DNA of 64,000 nucleotides. Origin: Halicephalobus mephisto (taxonomy: Eukaryota; Nematoda; Chromadorea; Rhabditida; Panagrolaimidae). A model generated the notes under the pieces. That model searched no databases and was not told the origin of the DNA. It saw only the letters and a program-made list of their open reading frames with translations. A program made the position numbers and the translations under genes. The DNA lies in contig SWDT01000210.1 of the NCBI GenBank assembly GCA_009193035.1, forward strand, positions 1-64,000. Direction: 5' to 3'. Below are positions 35,075-45,944 of this stretch, piece by piece (position 1 is the stretch's first letter; each line of letters begins with the position of its first letter).

Positions 35075-35331
35075 ATGGACCAACTTCAAGCTGTCATCGA
35101 ACCAGCCAAGCAATTCACCAAGGATTCCGTCAGACTCGTAAAGAAATGCACCAAGCCTGATCGCAAAGGTTTGTCCTTGACTTTGTTAATTTGTCTAACC
35201 TCGTTTTTTCTTCAGAATATCAGAAGATTGCTTTTGCCACTGCCGTCGGATTCGCCATCATGGGATTCATTGGATTCTTTGTCAAGTTGATCCACATTCC
35301 AATCAACAACATCATTGTCGGAGGTAGCTAA
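35075..35331 (+). CDS. emo-1: SEC61 gamma, ER translocon subunit
   Basis: Two exons, 35075-35168 and 35216-35331, giving 69 aa, the family's usual size. N-terminal part [20 protein letters not shown] and [17 protein letters not shown], then a single transmembrane helix ([18 protein letters not shown]) and the end INNIIVGGS. This is the tail-anchored third subunit of the Sec61 protein-conducting channel in the ER membrane, needed for co-translational import. The intron after codon 31 is 47 bp. A short gap with an AATAAA separates it from the phosphomevalonate kinase gene downstream, as in nematode operons. Confidence 0.97.
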
Positions 35332-35398
35332 AGGAAGTCGAGTTCTGGAATCGTTTAATCTTATTTATATTGTTGATGGGAGTGTAAAGTAATTTTTT

Positions 35399-35494
35399 AA
35401 TAAAATACAAACGACTTATCTAATTTGTTGCTTTTATGGTAATTATTTCCTTTATTTTGTTCGAATTATATTTTTTAGTTTTTTAAAGTTGCAG
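35399..35494 (+). promoter_or_regulatory. Operon-like intercistronic region (AATAAA to SL acceptor)
   Basis: AATAAA at 35399-35404 belongs to emo-1. It is followed by a U-rich stretch (TTATTTCCTTTATTTTGTTC) and an acceptor TTTAAAGTTGCAG whose last base directly precedes the next ATG at 35495. Spacing of about 90 bp with a U-rich element is the standard arrangement for SL2-type trans-splicing in nematode operons. Confidence 0.6.
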
Positions 35495-36128
35495 ATGGGA
35501 GATATTACTGTTTTTTGTTTTTATGGAAAAAGAAAATCCGGGAAGGACTTTTCTGCCGAGTTGTTGAGGAATTACCTGGCAAAGTTCGGGACTTGTGTAA
35601 TCAGGAGAATCTCAGATCCCCTGAAGGACGAATATGCTGCATTAAGAAGACTGGATTCAGACTCGTTGAAAACCTCTGGTCCAGAAAAAGAAAAAGTTCG
35701 AGAAGACATGGTGAAATTCGGAATGGAAATCAGAGCCAAAGATCCGGGTTACTTCTGTCGGTATGTCTTTCTGGTCGGAACTTTATTTAAAATTACTTTC
35801 TAGAAAAGCTATTACTAATCTCCCTGAAAATACAAAATATTTAATTATTTCTGACTGTCGTAGGCCTAGTGATATATCGTTTTTCAAACACGATTTCGAG
35901 AAATGCTTCATTTTTCAAGTTACAGCTGATCTGGATTCCAGAAGACAAAGAGGATTCGAATACAAGCCTGAAATCGACGAAGCAGAAACAGAATGTGCTT
36001 TAGATAATTACAACAAACCTAATTTTATCCTATGTAACAATGGAAATGGGAATCAAGAACAAGAAGCTTTAAGATTTGTTATTGAAATGTTCGCCCAACA
36101 AGCTCTTTCTGGAAAAACAGGTAAATAA
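35495..36128 (+). CDS. Phosphomevalonate kinase (animal type)
   Basis: Two exons, 35495-35760 and 35804-36128 (196 aa; animal PMVK is about 190). Starts MGDITVFCFYGKRKSGKDF: the GKRKSGKD phosphate-binding loop is diagnostic of the animal enzyme. Further matches are RRISDPLKDEYA, a YFCRKAI junction and ISDCRRPSDISFF. It transfers phosphate from ATP to mevalonate-5-phosphate, giving the diphosphate of the mevalonate pathway, in cytosol or peroxisome. Nematodes keep this pathway mainly for isoprenoids such as dolichol and prenyl groups rather than sterols. Probably co-transcribed with emo-1. Confidence 0.95.
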
Positions 36129-36428
36129 GCAGAATAAAGATACTCATGATTTGGTCTATTTAAAGATAAAAGTGGAAGAACTTAAGTTCCCTTTACTAAC
36201 ACGAATGAACAAAAATACAACGATACAATAATAATAACAAATAGCAATAATAGTAATATAAAAAAGAAGAAAATTAAATATGAATTACGACATGCCCACA
36301 CCGGGCCTTCTTTGGCGTGTTTGACGTTGTGTCTTTTTACCAGTTAATTCTAAAAATGTGTTAATACACGGTTTGACAGTCCCTTGCTCTTATCAGTATT
36401 CTTCGGTATTTTGAAATTTTATTTTTTT
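36129..36428. other. Short convergent intergenic region
   Basis: Between the stop codons of phosphomevalonate kinase (plus) and osm-6 (minus). It holds the two 3' ends; AATAAA-like sequence is near 36130. No gene seen. Confidence 0.6.
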
Positions 36429-39154
36429 TCAAGGCTCAATATCGTCATATTCATCGAGATCACTAAAGTATTGTTCTTCTTCTCCATGATCGTCAACAGT
36501 GGCAAATAGATGACCGTCATCAACAGCTTCTACATCTGGTTGACCTCGTTTGAACTCGATTAGCTGGGCCAGGACGACTTCTAAGATCCTCTTAGCAGTC
36601 CTTTCTGCTGGTGGAAGTCCCTTACAGACCCCAACGAGATCTCCGGCTTCTTTGATGAATTTTTCGACATCATGTTCAGGAGTTCTTGTAGCTAATTGAG
36701 CGAGTCTAGTTTCTGCAGAAGAGAAAGCTTCGTCAAGATCGAAAAGTTCTAGTTCAGGAGGAGGTAATTCTCGAAAATTCGGAGGAAAAACAGCAGGTTG
36801 AAGAGGAGGAAGAGGAATTTCCAAAGACGGTTTGATCACAGTCAGCGGTTCATAAGGAACAGAAAGCTTATCGTAAGCTCTGGAAATAAATAACGATAAT
36901 TTATAACTTTAAAAATCTCACTTTATGACTTCCGGCCAAAGCTCCAGATCCAAAGCATAAAGACTAGAATCAAAAGCTTTCATGAAATCCGGTCCAACTC
37001 CAGCCTCCAATTCGGATTCTTGGAGACAACTTTTGAGAGTTCCAGAAAGAACAATGTGATCAGGAACATTCCTGGCATCATTAATGTCCGGATCGGCTGC
37101 ATCAATAGGATTCAGATCCAATCCTTCACCAAGAAGCCGGATTATAATATCCTAAAAATCCCCTTCTATCATCACAATCTTATAAAAAACCATATATAAA
37201 CATTGCACAAAATAATCTCAACGAGGACTTCCAAAAGTTCTTACAAACTGAACTAGTCTAAAATCTCGGTTTTGTGGGGATTACTTTGTAACCTTGTATG
37301 ATTTCGTCATTATTCATATATTAGCAAAATCATATATGAAAACTTCTGCGAAATAGTCTTGACACGAATTTCTAGAAGCTTTTAGAACCTAAAGTAGCCT
37401 AAAACTCGGTTTTCCATGGGAGTCATTTCGTAACCCATGTTTTAGAACTATATCTCAAGTGGATAGATCTGGAAATTCTTAAATCAGGGTATACACGGCT
37501 TGAAAGCCTTTGTATCTCTTCTAAGATTAACTATCATACGTGAAAGTGCTAATTGGAAAAATCCTAATACACAAGTACTCTATCGAAAACGAGTTATTTC
37601 GGTCATTATTAATTAAAAACTTACAAAAATCTTCGAATTTTCTTCTTTGTCTAAATAAGCATCAGAAAACATATGAACAGACCCGACGACGGCGATTCGT
37701 CCTCCATGAGCTCCAGGAATCTGGTGGAAAGCGATAACTGGTCTAGAAACCGGGAAACAGACAGTTCCGGTACTGAATAAAGCTGTGGCTTGTTTCCCTA
37801 TGGATAAAGTTGCTCCAAATGGATACACAAAAACTAAAGAATGGGAGTTATTATCATCAGCTCCTCGGGGTTGTTTTCCAGCGGCAGCTCCGAGAGCTCT
37901 GTTCAGAACACCGTTGGCAATGAGGGCTTCTTTAGGATCGAAATATTTATAGTAAACACTTCTGATTACTGCATCTGTAAAATTATGTTATATTCCAAGT
38001 AAAAATTAAAATTGATATATGAATAACGTACCAGCATTGCAGACAATCCCAAACTCCTCCAACAAGTAGTTGATGTTCGTGTCCAGCTTCTGCTCTCCTT
38101 CCTCTCCCATGAGGACCAGCAAACTTCCTCCAGCATGGATGAATTTCCGAAGAGCATCAAACTGAAAATATCATCTTCATAAAACAAGCATTACAATTAA
38201 TAAAAAACAATGTTTAATTTTTGGAATTTTTAAATTCCCGCACAAGAGTGAGAGAGATTAATAAAAATGGAAAAACTGGCAATTCACTAGTGAAATTGAT
38301 TCGTTCTCTTACTCCTTTACCTAAATTCTGAAAATTCGTGTCGAAACAATTTCGTAGAAAATTCTAATTTTTTAAAATGGTATGAATTTTGGAATTTTTG
38401 AATTCCCACATAAAGAGAGGGAGAGATCTATGAGGATAAAAATGGTAAATCTGGCACTCGTTTTTTCTCTCCTTTTACCTAAATTTTGGGATAATTCTAA
38501 AAATTCTAGAAATCCATTTGTGATTTTTAAAATAATATGGTTATTCAAAGGAGTAAGACAAGTCCTCACTAATCTTCAGATTTCGTGTCAGGACCATTTA
38601 ATATTTTTATAGGTTTTTAAATCTTTTACATTGTAATTTTTGTACGAAAATGTTCTCAAAAATATATCAAATAAAAAGTTGGATTTTAAATATGTTTTAT
38701 AAAAACTTCGATGGTCCTGACACGATAAATAGTATTTTCTATTAACTTTCGCAGTACTCTTAACAGCTCCTACCTCCTGTTCGTTGAATTTTGCATTCGG
38801 AGCGGGTAAAACAAAAATTTGGACTTTTTCAAACGTGGCATCGCTGATTTCGTCATCATTACTGTAATTACATTTTGAATACCTTTCAACGTTCATATAT
38901 CAAACCTATCTATCGTCCATTGACCTCTGATGAGCTTCTGAATCTGTCTAAAACCATTCTGGAGAGTAAACTGTTCTCTTTTAGACTGATCAAAGACAAT
39001 TTTCGCCGTTCTTTCTCGTTGTTGTTTAATCACAGCCGGATCCTGGAAAACTCTAAAAATAAAATTCCAAATATCAATAACTTGCCTGAATCGAGCTCGG
39101 GATAGTGTTGTATCTGAAGACACTATTCTCACGAGGTCTAAGAACAGAAACCAT
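36429..39154 (-). CDS. osm-6: Intraflagellar transport protein IFT52 / OSM-6
   Basis: Minus strand exons 38906-39042, 38774-38861, 38032-38161, 37625-37974, 36922-37151 and 36429-36879 (phases fit; about 462 aa against 437 in human IFT52). N-terminal IVFDQSKREQFTLQNGFRQI; GIFT domain with GGSLLVLMGEEGEQKLDTNI and NYLLEEFGI; VYPFGATLSIGKQATALFST and CFPVSRPVIAFHQIP; VHMFSDAYLDKEENSK; C-terminal PAVFPPNFRELPPPELELF and FDLDEAFSS. IFT-B complex core needed to build sensory cilia. The first exon is uncertain: the only fitting ATG is at 39152-39154, spliced as ATG/GTTTCT to the GATCCG at 39042. A canonical X-box lies just upstream, in keeping with ciliary-neuron expression. Confidence 0.93.
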
Positions 39155-39208
39155 TTCCAAAAAGAATTAAGAAAACAATTCTCCAAAAACTTGAGTCAAA
39201 GCGCGTCT

Positions 39209-39222
39209 GTCTCCATGACAAC
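39209..39222. promoter_or_regulatory. X-box (RFX/DAF-19 site) of osm-6
   Basis: GTCTCCATGACAAC fits the 14-mer consensus RYYNYYATRRNRAC at every position, and on the other strand as well. It lies 55 bp upstream of the proposed osm-6 ATG, a normal distance for ciliary genes controlled by the RFX factor DAF-19. Confidence 0.85.
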
Positions 39223-39528
39223 TGTTGTGACTTGGTGTATGACGAATAGAGAGAAACATACTTGAATTTTTATATAACAACAAGCCACAATTTCTCATAG
39301 AAATATATTATTAAACAATAACACAATGATGTAAACCTCATAAGATTACGGTGGTCGTGCCAAGACCACCTAATCAGGGAAGCGTCACTTGGACGTCTCA
39401 AGTCCCAACAACAATCTCCAATTTCCTCTTAAAAATTCCAAATTCCAACAACTTCATTCCAAAATCCAACAATTCATAAAAAAACGTTCATTCGAGATCT
39501 AATAAAAAATACCCATTGTTTTTTACGA

Positions 39529-40466
39529 TTAATTGGAAACAGGTTCGGAACTTTCTTTTTCTTCCATTTTTGCGTCTTTCTGTGAAGCTTTCAATTCTTG
39601 CAGTCGTTTCTGCCGAGCTTCAATGTCATCTAGAAACATTTATTTTTACCAATTATTTTAAATTAATTACCTTTAAATTCACCCATAACCATTGCAAGAT
39701 TGATCCCGAGTGGAAACAGGAGCTCCTTTCTTGCTTCGATCTAAAAAATTTCCATATAAAAATTACATTTTAATTTTTCTTACTTTATCGTTTAATGCTT
39801 TTTCTCGTTCAGACAATTCTTGTTGTTGTTGATCAATTTCGTTAATCACACTAAAATAAATAATTAATTATAAAAAAATTTTAAAATTTACTTTTGACTT
39901 TCTTCTCTCGACGGCAAACTAGCAATAACTTGAGCTAGTGCTTCTCTTTTTTCTTGATTTATTCTTTCGATATTTATCTCTCTCCATTTCAATTGCAAAC
40001 CCGCTAATTCCGCTTTCTTCTGTGCAATTAATTCATCTAAAAATTTTATATTTATAAAATATTATTATTCCAAACCAGACCCATTCTTTGGCTTTCTTCA
40101 TCATAATCTCTCGAATCTCGTTCAAAAGCATCGCAAGTCTGGACCTGTTTCCGAAAATTCACAACAATGTGATTCAACAACGTTCCTGTTCTTTTACATA
40201 ATCTAAAATAACAATTATTATTAAATTACAAAAATCAAGAACAATTACAAAATCGTCTCGAGACGAATTTCCAGAATCTTCGACTTAAAATTTTAAGTTT
40301 CTAGAATTTTATGAAATCTAAAACATTTTTATTTTTAAAAATCTCACTTTTGGGTATGTTTCGGAACCGGTAAATTCCATGTTAAAGTTCTTAACATCGC
40401 AATTCTCCTTTCATGACCTGTAGCATTTCCATCAACAACAAATTTCTTCAATTCCGTTAATGACAT
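39529..40466 (-). CDS. thoc-7: THO complex subunit 7 homologue
   Basis: Six exons on the minus strand: 40348-40466, 40081-40202, 39892-40036, 39784-39850, 39671-39740, 39529-39629 (207 aa; human THOC7 is 204). N-terminal LKKFVVDGNATGHERRIAML corresponds to the KRLLxDGDGAGDDRRI region of THOC7; the middle is a coiled coil including EKREALAQVIASLPSREESQ and EIDQQQQELSEREKALND. The C-terminus is acidic. THOC7 is part of THO/TREX, which couples nuclear transcription to mRNA export. The ATG follows a TTTTTAG acceptor by one base, suggesting trans-splicing; it lies 208 bp downstream of the sel-11 stop, so it may be the third gene of a syx-5/sel-11/thoc-7 operon. Confidence 0.8.
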
Positions 40467-40674
40467 TCTAAAAATAAAAAAATCTTAAAAATTTAAAATT
40501 TAAAAAATAAAAGCTGGTCAAAAACCAATTATTTCAATTTACAAAAATTCCATATAATTATTCCTATATTTCGAAATATAATAAAACATTGCCCTATGAC
40601 GACTAGCAAAATCCAATTAATTCTTCAATTATAGCTAAACCCGCAAAACGAACAATTGGAATGTCGTTTGTCAA

Positions 40675-43457
40675 TTATTCTTGATTTTCTTCAAAAAACC
40701 TTGTTCTTCTTCTTCTAATTTCCGCAAGTCTTTCAGCATCTTCTGGAGACATACTAGAAACATCTTCTTGTACATTATCATCTTGATTGTTAGAATTCGA
40801 AGAATTACCAGTATTCGTTGCAGATTCCGTATTATTTTCATTTCTCGAAGTAGAAGAACCAGGCACAGCAGAATTTTGAAATTCTCCTGATGACGATGTT
40901 GATTGAGATTGTTGCGGTCTCATATTTGGCCTAAAAAAACCACAAAATTAACTAATTTTATTTTTAAAAAACTTACGGAAGAGTATTAACAATACTTAAA
41001 TATTGTTGAAATTGCAAAACAGCTGCATCTAACAAAGTTGTAATATTATTCAATGCTTGAATTCTTGCTTCAACAGCAGCTCTTTCATTTCCTTCCATTC
41101 TAATTATTTCTTCATCTGACAATCCAGCAAATACAGGAGGTTGAGGAAACTGAAACGGTGATGGATTTAACAACGGTGGCATTGGAAACATAAACGGATT
41201 AAAGTTTCCTGGCATTGCCTGAGGAGCTTGAGAAGGATGTCCTTCATTCCCTTGTTGTTGAGGAGGAACAGGTGGAGGTGGAAAAGCAAAATTATGTGCC
41301 ATAAATGGAAATACATGTGGAGGATTTTGTGGTATTTGACCACCTCCTTGTTGATTCTGTTGTTGATTTTGTTGTTGTTCAACTTGACCAAATATTTGTC
41401 TAATAAATTGTGGACCAAATATTTGATTTTGTTGATTAACACCTTGACCTTGATTATTTTGTCCTTGATTATTCTGATTTTGACCAGGAATAATATTTGT
41501 TGGACGTCTTTGTGCTAAAAAGTTACTTTCAAAAATACAATCATGTCATTGCAAAAAATAGAAGAGACATTATTAAGAGTTGTCTCGCCACGAATCCCCA
41601 AAAATTGCTAGAAGTTAAACTAAACTACATAATAATTCCGAATAATTATTTCCCAATCAATCATATATGGTGAAAATCATATATGAAAAGTTTACGAAAT
41701 AACCCTAACGCGGATTTTAAAACTTCCTAAAACTTACAAGTAGCCTAAAATCTCGATGTTGCCCAATCATCATTGCACAATCAACTTTTAAAACTATATT
41801 CTAATTGAATATATCTAGAAACTTCTAAATCAGAACCATATGGAGTATATAACTCTCTAAGATTAAAAATTATATATGAAACTATTAAAAATATCCCCAT
41901 AAAAAACAAATTATTTTAAAAACTCACCTAAAATATCAGTCCTACAAGTTGGACATGTTTGTTGACGTTGAAACCATGAACGAAGACAATTCGGATGAAA
42001 TATATGATTACATGGCAATTTTTTAGCTCCACTTTCAACTGTCATTTCTTCTCTACAAATAATACATGTAGCATCTCCTTGAGCCAATTCCTCTGCCGTA
42101 GCCAACGGAAACAGATTATTCATAGCATGAATTGCTCTTCTCGATTGAATAACATCATTCAAAGCTTTCTGGAAGGATCTAACAGTCAAATAAAATTGAC
42201 GTATAGCAAATAATGGGAAAGTATGAATCTTGATCATCACAACAAAGAAGAAAAAGTATAAAATACATCTAAGAAAATCTAAAAAATACTTATTTCTTTA
42301 AAATTAAATATAAATCTTACTGATAAAAAGTTCCGCATAAAGCATATAGACAGCTTTATTTTCCCATGGATGATTTTGTTGCAGATCATGAGTATGAAGA
42401 AGGTATTTGATCACGATATGCATTACCATCGTCATTAAAACAGCGTACTAAAATATTAAAATATAAATATATCAAAATTCTTATTAAATTGTTTTGAAAA
42501 TAAATTCTAGAGGTTTTTAAAGCAGCCTAAAATTTTAATTTTGCATAATGATTATTTCGCAATTTTATAATATTTTAGGATTACTTTTATATTATAAAAA
42601 TTATATGTAAATTTTTTATAAAATTGTCTTAAAAAAACTCTAAACTTTCCCAAAATCTAAAACTAGTTTGAAATTTCGATTTAACGCAGCGGAGATTTCA
42701 TAATCAAAGTTCTAGAATTACATCCTGATTTAATATATCTAAAAACTTCTAAAATAGGATCACATGAGAAATATAACTTTCTAAAGTTAAATTTAATATA
42801 TGAAATTATTAATAAATATTCAAAAATCATATTTCCTAAACATCTTGTAAAAATTTTTATATAAAAAAACTTACTTCAAATCCGAACACAATTTGAGCAC
42901 TTGCTCCTTTGCTCATCGTGTAGAAATAAGCCGAAGAAATAAAATGACTATTGATAGCGGATAATAAAGCTGATATTCCGAGAATTCTTGCGTGAAAAGT
43001 CAAAGTTATTAATGGACTTCTTTCCATGTAATCAACTCGGTCTTCTGCTAGCCAATGAAAAGCTTTGACAAAAAATAGAACAACAAATTGGATTACAAAT
43101 TTAGGTGAAAAATCATCTCTAAATACTGCGAAAGCTAGACAAGTTTCCATAATCGCGTGCCAAACTCTGTCTTGAGCATGTTCTATTTCAGCAGCACGTA
43201 ATTGTCCAAAAAATATATATCTCACAAAAGTAAAAGCCAAATAAGCTAAAACTGCTCCTTGTCCATATACAACCTAGAAAAACAAATTAATTTTATATAT
43301 TAAAAAATACACTTACAGCCATTGACAAATTGTTTTTTGTGATATAGACAACGGAAGGATAAAACTGTTTTTTGAGCATTAGGGCATTGGCAATTGTCAA
43401 CGACGTACAGACAAAGCTGATCGCCACTACTAACGGTAATGTCACCCTTGGAGCCAT
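40675..43457 (-). CDS. sel-11: ER E3 ubiquitin ligase HRD1/synoviolin
   Basis: Six exons on the minus strand: 43317-43457, 42875-43273, 42321-42447, 41928-42278, 40977-41514, 40675-40930 (423 aa; phases fit). The N-terminal 260 residues are multi-spanning (VTLPLVVAISFVCTSLTIAN; QFVVLFFVKAFHWLAEDRVD) and include IKIHTFPLFAIRQFYLTVR. RING-H2 starts near residue 294: CIICREEM, PCNHIFHPNCLRSWFQRQQT, CPTC. The tail is Gln/Asn-rich and then Pro-rich, and ends with an Arg cluster (EIRRRRTRFFEENQE). It retrotranslocates and ubiquitinates misfolded ER proteins; in C. elegans it also limits LIN-12/Notch signalling. The tail is about 190 residues shorter than in human. The ATG abuts a TTTTTAG acceptor, as expected for trans-splicing. 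Confidence 0.95.
41640..41840. repeat. Intron repeat shared with syx-5 intron 3 (copy 1)
   Basis: In the sel-11 intron 41515-41927. From ATCATATATGAAAAGTTTAC through ATATCTAGAAACTTCT it is nearly identical to 44396-44585 in syx-5 intron 3, with only a few differences over about 180 bp. More diverged relatives are at 37220-37560 (osm-6 intron) and 42530-42800. Confidence 0.8.
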
Positions 43458-43801
43458 CTAAAAACAAAAATATTAAAAAACACGAAAAATATTTAAAAAA
43501 CACGAAAAATAAATTCTAAAAATATTAAAAAACACGAAAAATAAATTTTAAAAATATTAAAAAACACGAAAAATATTTAAAAATATGAAAAATAAATTTT
43601 AAAAATATTAAAAAACACGGAAATTTTAAAAATACAAAAAAGTAAAACAATTATAAAAAATTCATAAATATTTTAAAAAATCTTTAAAAAATAAAAATAA
43701 TTACTGGTTAAAAAACCATTTTTTTCCTCCAAAAATAAAAAATATATTTCAATAAATATTTCCATATAAATAAATTTCTACAAGTGCATCAACCCTCCCA
43801 A

Positions 43802-45622
43802 TTAAGCCATAAAGATAATAAAGAAAACAATAAAAGCCATCAAAACTCCGAAAACTTTGATAATCAACCACCGATTTTTGGAGATGTTATTAAAGTACTT
43901 TAACAATTCATGATGAGCAGCTTCGACGTTCATTGACGTATGTTCCACATTTGAGTCGATTCTTGCAATCATTTCTCCTTGTTCATGGACCAAATGAGCT
44001 AATTGAGAAAAAATTTGCCCAAGTTGAGAAATACTGCTTTCAATGTTCTCCATTGCTCCTAGTCTGTCTCTGTAATAAGTATCAGTATTGTCCAGCAACG
44101 GGGCATGTTGTTGAGCTTGAAGTTGATCCATTTCAAGAACATAACTAGCAGTATTTTGTCCAGAAGAAGCTGCATCATCGTTCAGGAGAACATTGGATCT
44201 AGATTGGGGCATGCTCGAAGGAACAGGCTCAGCCTGACAGTACTTGGCCCGGTTGTTCTTCTTGGCCTTTAGGTTCTAAAAATGTAAAATAATCATACTA
44301 TTGCAAAACTAGTATCAAAAATTTTAAAAAGCCGTCTTTAAAGAAATTTGAAAAGGCTCTAGAAATACAAGTAGCCTAAAATTTTGGTTTTGTACAGTGA
44401 TTATTTCTTAATCAGTCATATATCGTGAAAATCATATATGAAAAGTTTACGAAATAACCCCAACGCGGATTTTAAAACTTCCTAAAACCTACAAGTAGCC
44501 TAAAATCTCGATGTTGCCCAATCATCATTTCGCAATCAACTTTTAAAACTATATTCTAATTGAATATATCTAGAAACTTCTGAATTAAGGTTATATGGGA
44601 TCATAACCCGCCGCCCATCCCTTAGGGTTAACTTCGATATATGGAACTATTGATAAATGTCCAAAAAACAACACTCAAGTACTCCATAAAAGTAGATTAT
44701 TTTGCTTCTTGATGCAAATTGAAAAATACTTGCCTGAGTTCTTAAATCTAAAACATTTTTGAAATTCTTCCCGACAGAAGCCAGTTTTGTTTGCAATCCA
44801 ACAACGACCAACTTAGAATGATCAGCTCCTTGGGCGTTACTGTACCTCATTTGTAGTAAATGAGATAATTCAGCAATTTGATTATTCAGACCTGTAATAT
44901 CATCTTGTACTTCTTTCGACAACCGTTCAATTTCAAGTGCAGGATCATCAAAAAGTGATTTTTTTTTCGCAAGTTCTGTTAGTTTCTCCATTTTCGCACA
45001 AGTTATTGACAAATGACGTCCAATTCTCCTAAAAACAAACAATATTACTTTACAATTTAAAAACCATACTTTGCCCGTTGATTGAATTCGATCGAGGACT
45101 GCACCAGCTTGTTTCTTTCGTCCCTATTGTGGATTTTGCCGTTGGCAATCATTTTCATTTCATAAGATTTACAAACAGTTCTAAACTCATTAGTTCTGTC
45201 GCGGTAAGGCATCTCGATTACTTGGAAAGGGTCTGGAGATTCTTCTTCGAGTTGGACGGGTTCCGGGGGCACGGGCGACGGACTACAATCTCTTTGAAAT
45301 TGATCAGCAAGTGTCTAAAAAACCATTATTATCACATAAAAATACAAAAGAAACGTACTTGAGCTGTATTCCAAATCTGGGATGTATATTGCGAAAAACC
45401 AGAAAACGAATTTGTCGCTGGTAAAAATCCAGAAAAACCACGTTGCGATTCTTTTTTCGCTGTGTCAGCGTCCTCCCGAGAGAAATCGACTCTCGCAGCT
45501 CTCGCAGAGGACTGATTTGGATCTGTAGTTCCTCCTGCTAAATTCCCACTTGAAGCAGAAAATCCACTGTTATTTGTTAATTGATGCCGTCGACGAGCTC
45601 GTTGTTCGCTCCAATCATACAT
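43802..45622 (-). CDS. syx-5: Syntaxin 5, Golgi t-SNARE
   Basis: Four exons on the minus strand: 45359-45622, 45070-45314, 44734-45028, 43802-44275 (425 aa; C. elegans SYX-5 is about 413). The N-terminal region (ARAARVDFSREDADTAKKES) precedes a syntaxin-5 N motif-like DRTNEFRTVCKSYEM. The middle is helical (EKLTELAKKKSLFDD; VVGLQTKLASVGKNFKNVLD). The SNARE helix covers MENIESSISQLGQIFSQLAH and HEQGEMIARIDSNV, with the zero-layer Gln in GEMIARID context. Tail anchor: WLIIKVFGVLMAFIVFFIIF. Acts in ER-to-Golgi and intra-Golgi fusion. Intron 3 uses a GC donor (CAG/GCAAGT). Upstream of sel-11 on the same strand with a 344-bp gap. Confidence 0.95.
44396..44590. repeat. Intron repeat shared with sel-11 (copy 2)
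   Basis: In syx-5 intron 3 (44276-44733). See the copy at 41640-41840: the shared core includes CGCGGATTTTAAAACTTCCT and AGCCTAAAATCTCGATGTTG. The same orientation is kept relative to both genes. Confidence 0.8.
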
Positions 45623-45944
45623 CAACAAAGTTTAGCAATCAAATCCACCTCCAATACACAGGAGGTGGGCTTATGTCTAAAATTCATATATCAATAATGG
45701 CAATGATATACGCAAATAATGGATTAATCGATAAAATTAAAAAATTACAGAATTAAACAACGAGTAAAAATAACCAGTTGTATTTCAAAGTCCAAAATAG
45801 AAAAAAGGAAAGACACGTCAGAGGAGGTCTCGAGAAGAATAATTCTGTTTCTTTTACGTTCTCACTAATATACTACTACTGTGTTTTTTTTTCCACTTTT
45901 TTCTTTTTTTAAATACTTTTTATGATAATAATATTGTTTTTAGG
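45623..45944. promoter_or_regulatory. Divergent promoter region, syx-5 and MCFD2-like gene
   Basis: A 322-bp gap between the two divergently oriented start codons. It contains AAAGACACGTCAGAGGAGGT near 45810, whose ACGTCA core could bind a CRE/ATF- or XBP-1-like bZIP factor; both neighbours work in the early secretory pathway. A T-rich outron and TTTTTAG directly before the plus-strand ATG suggest trans-splicing there. Confidence 0.4.
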
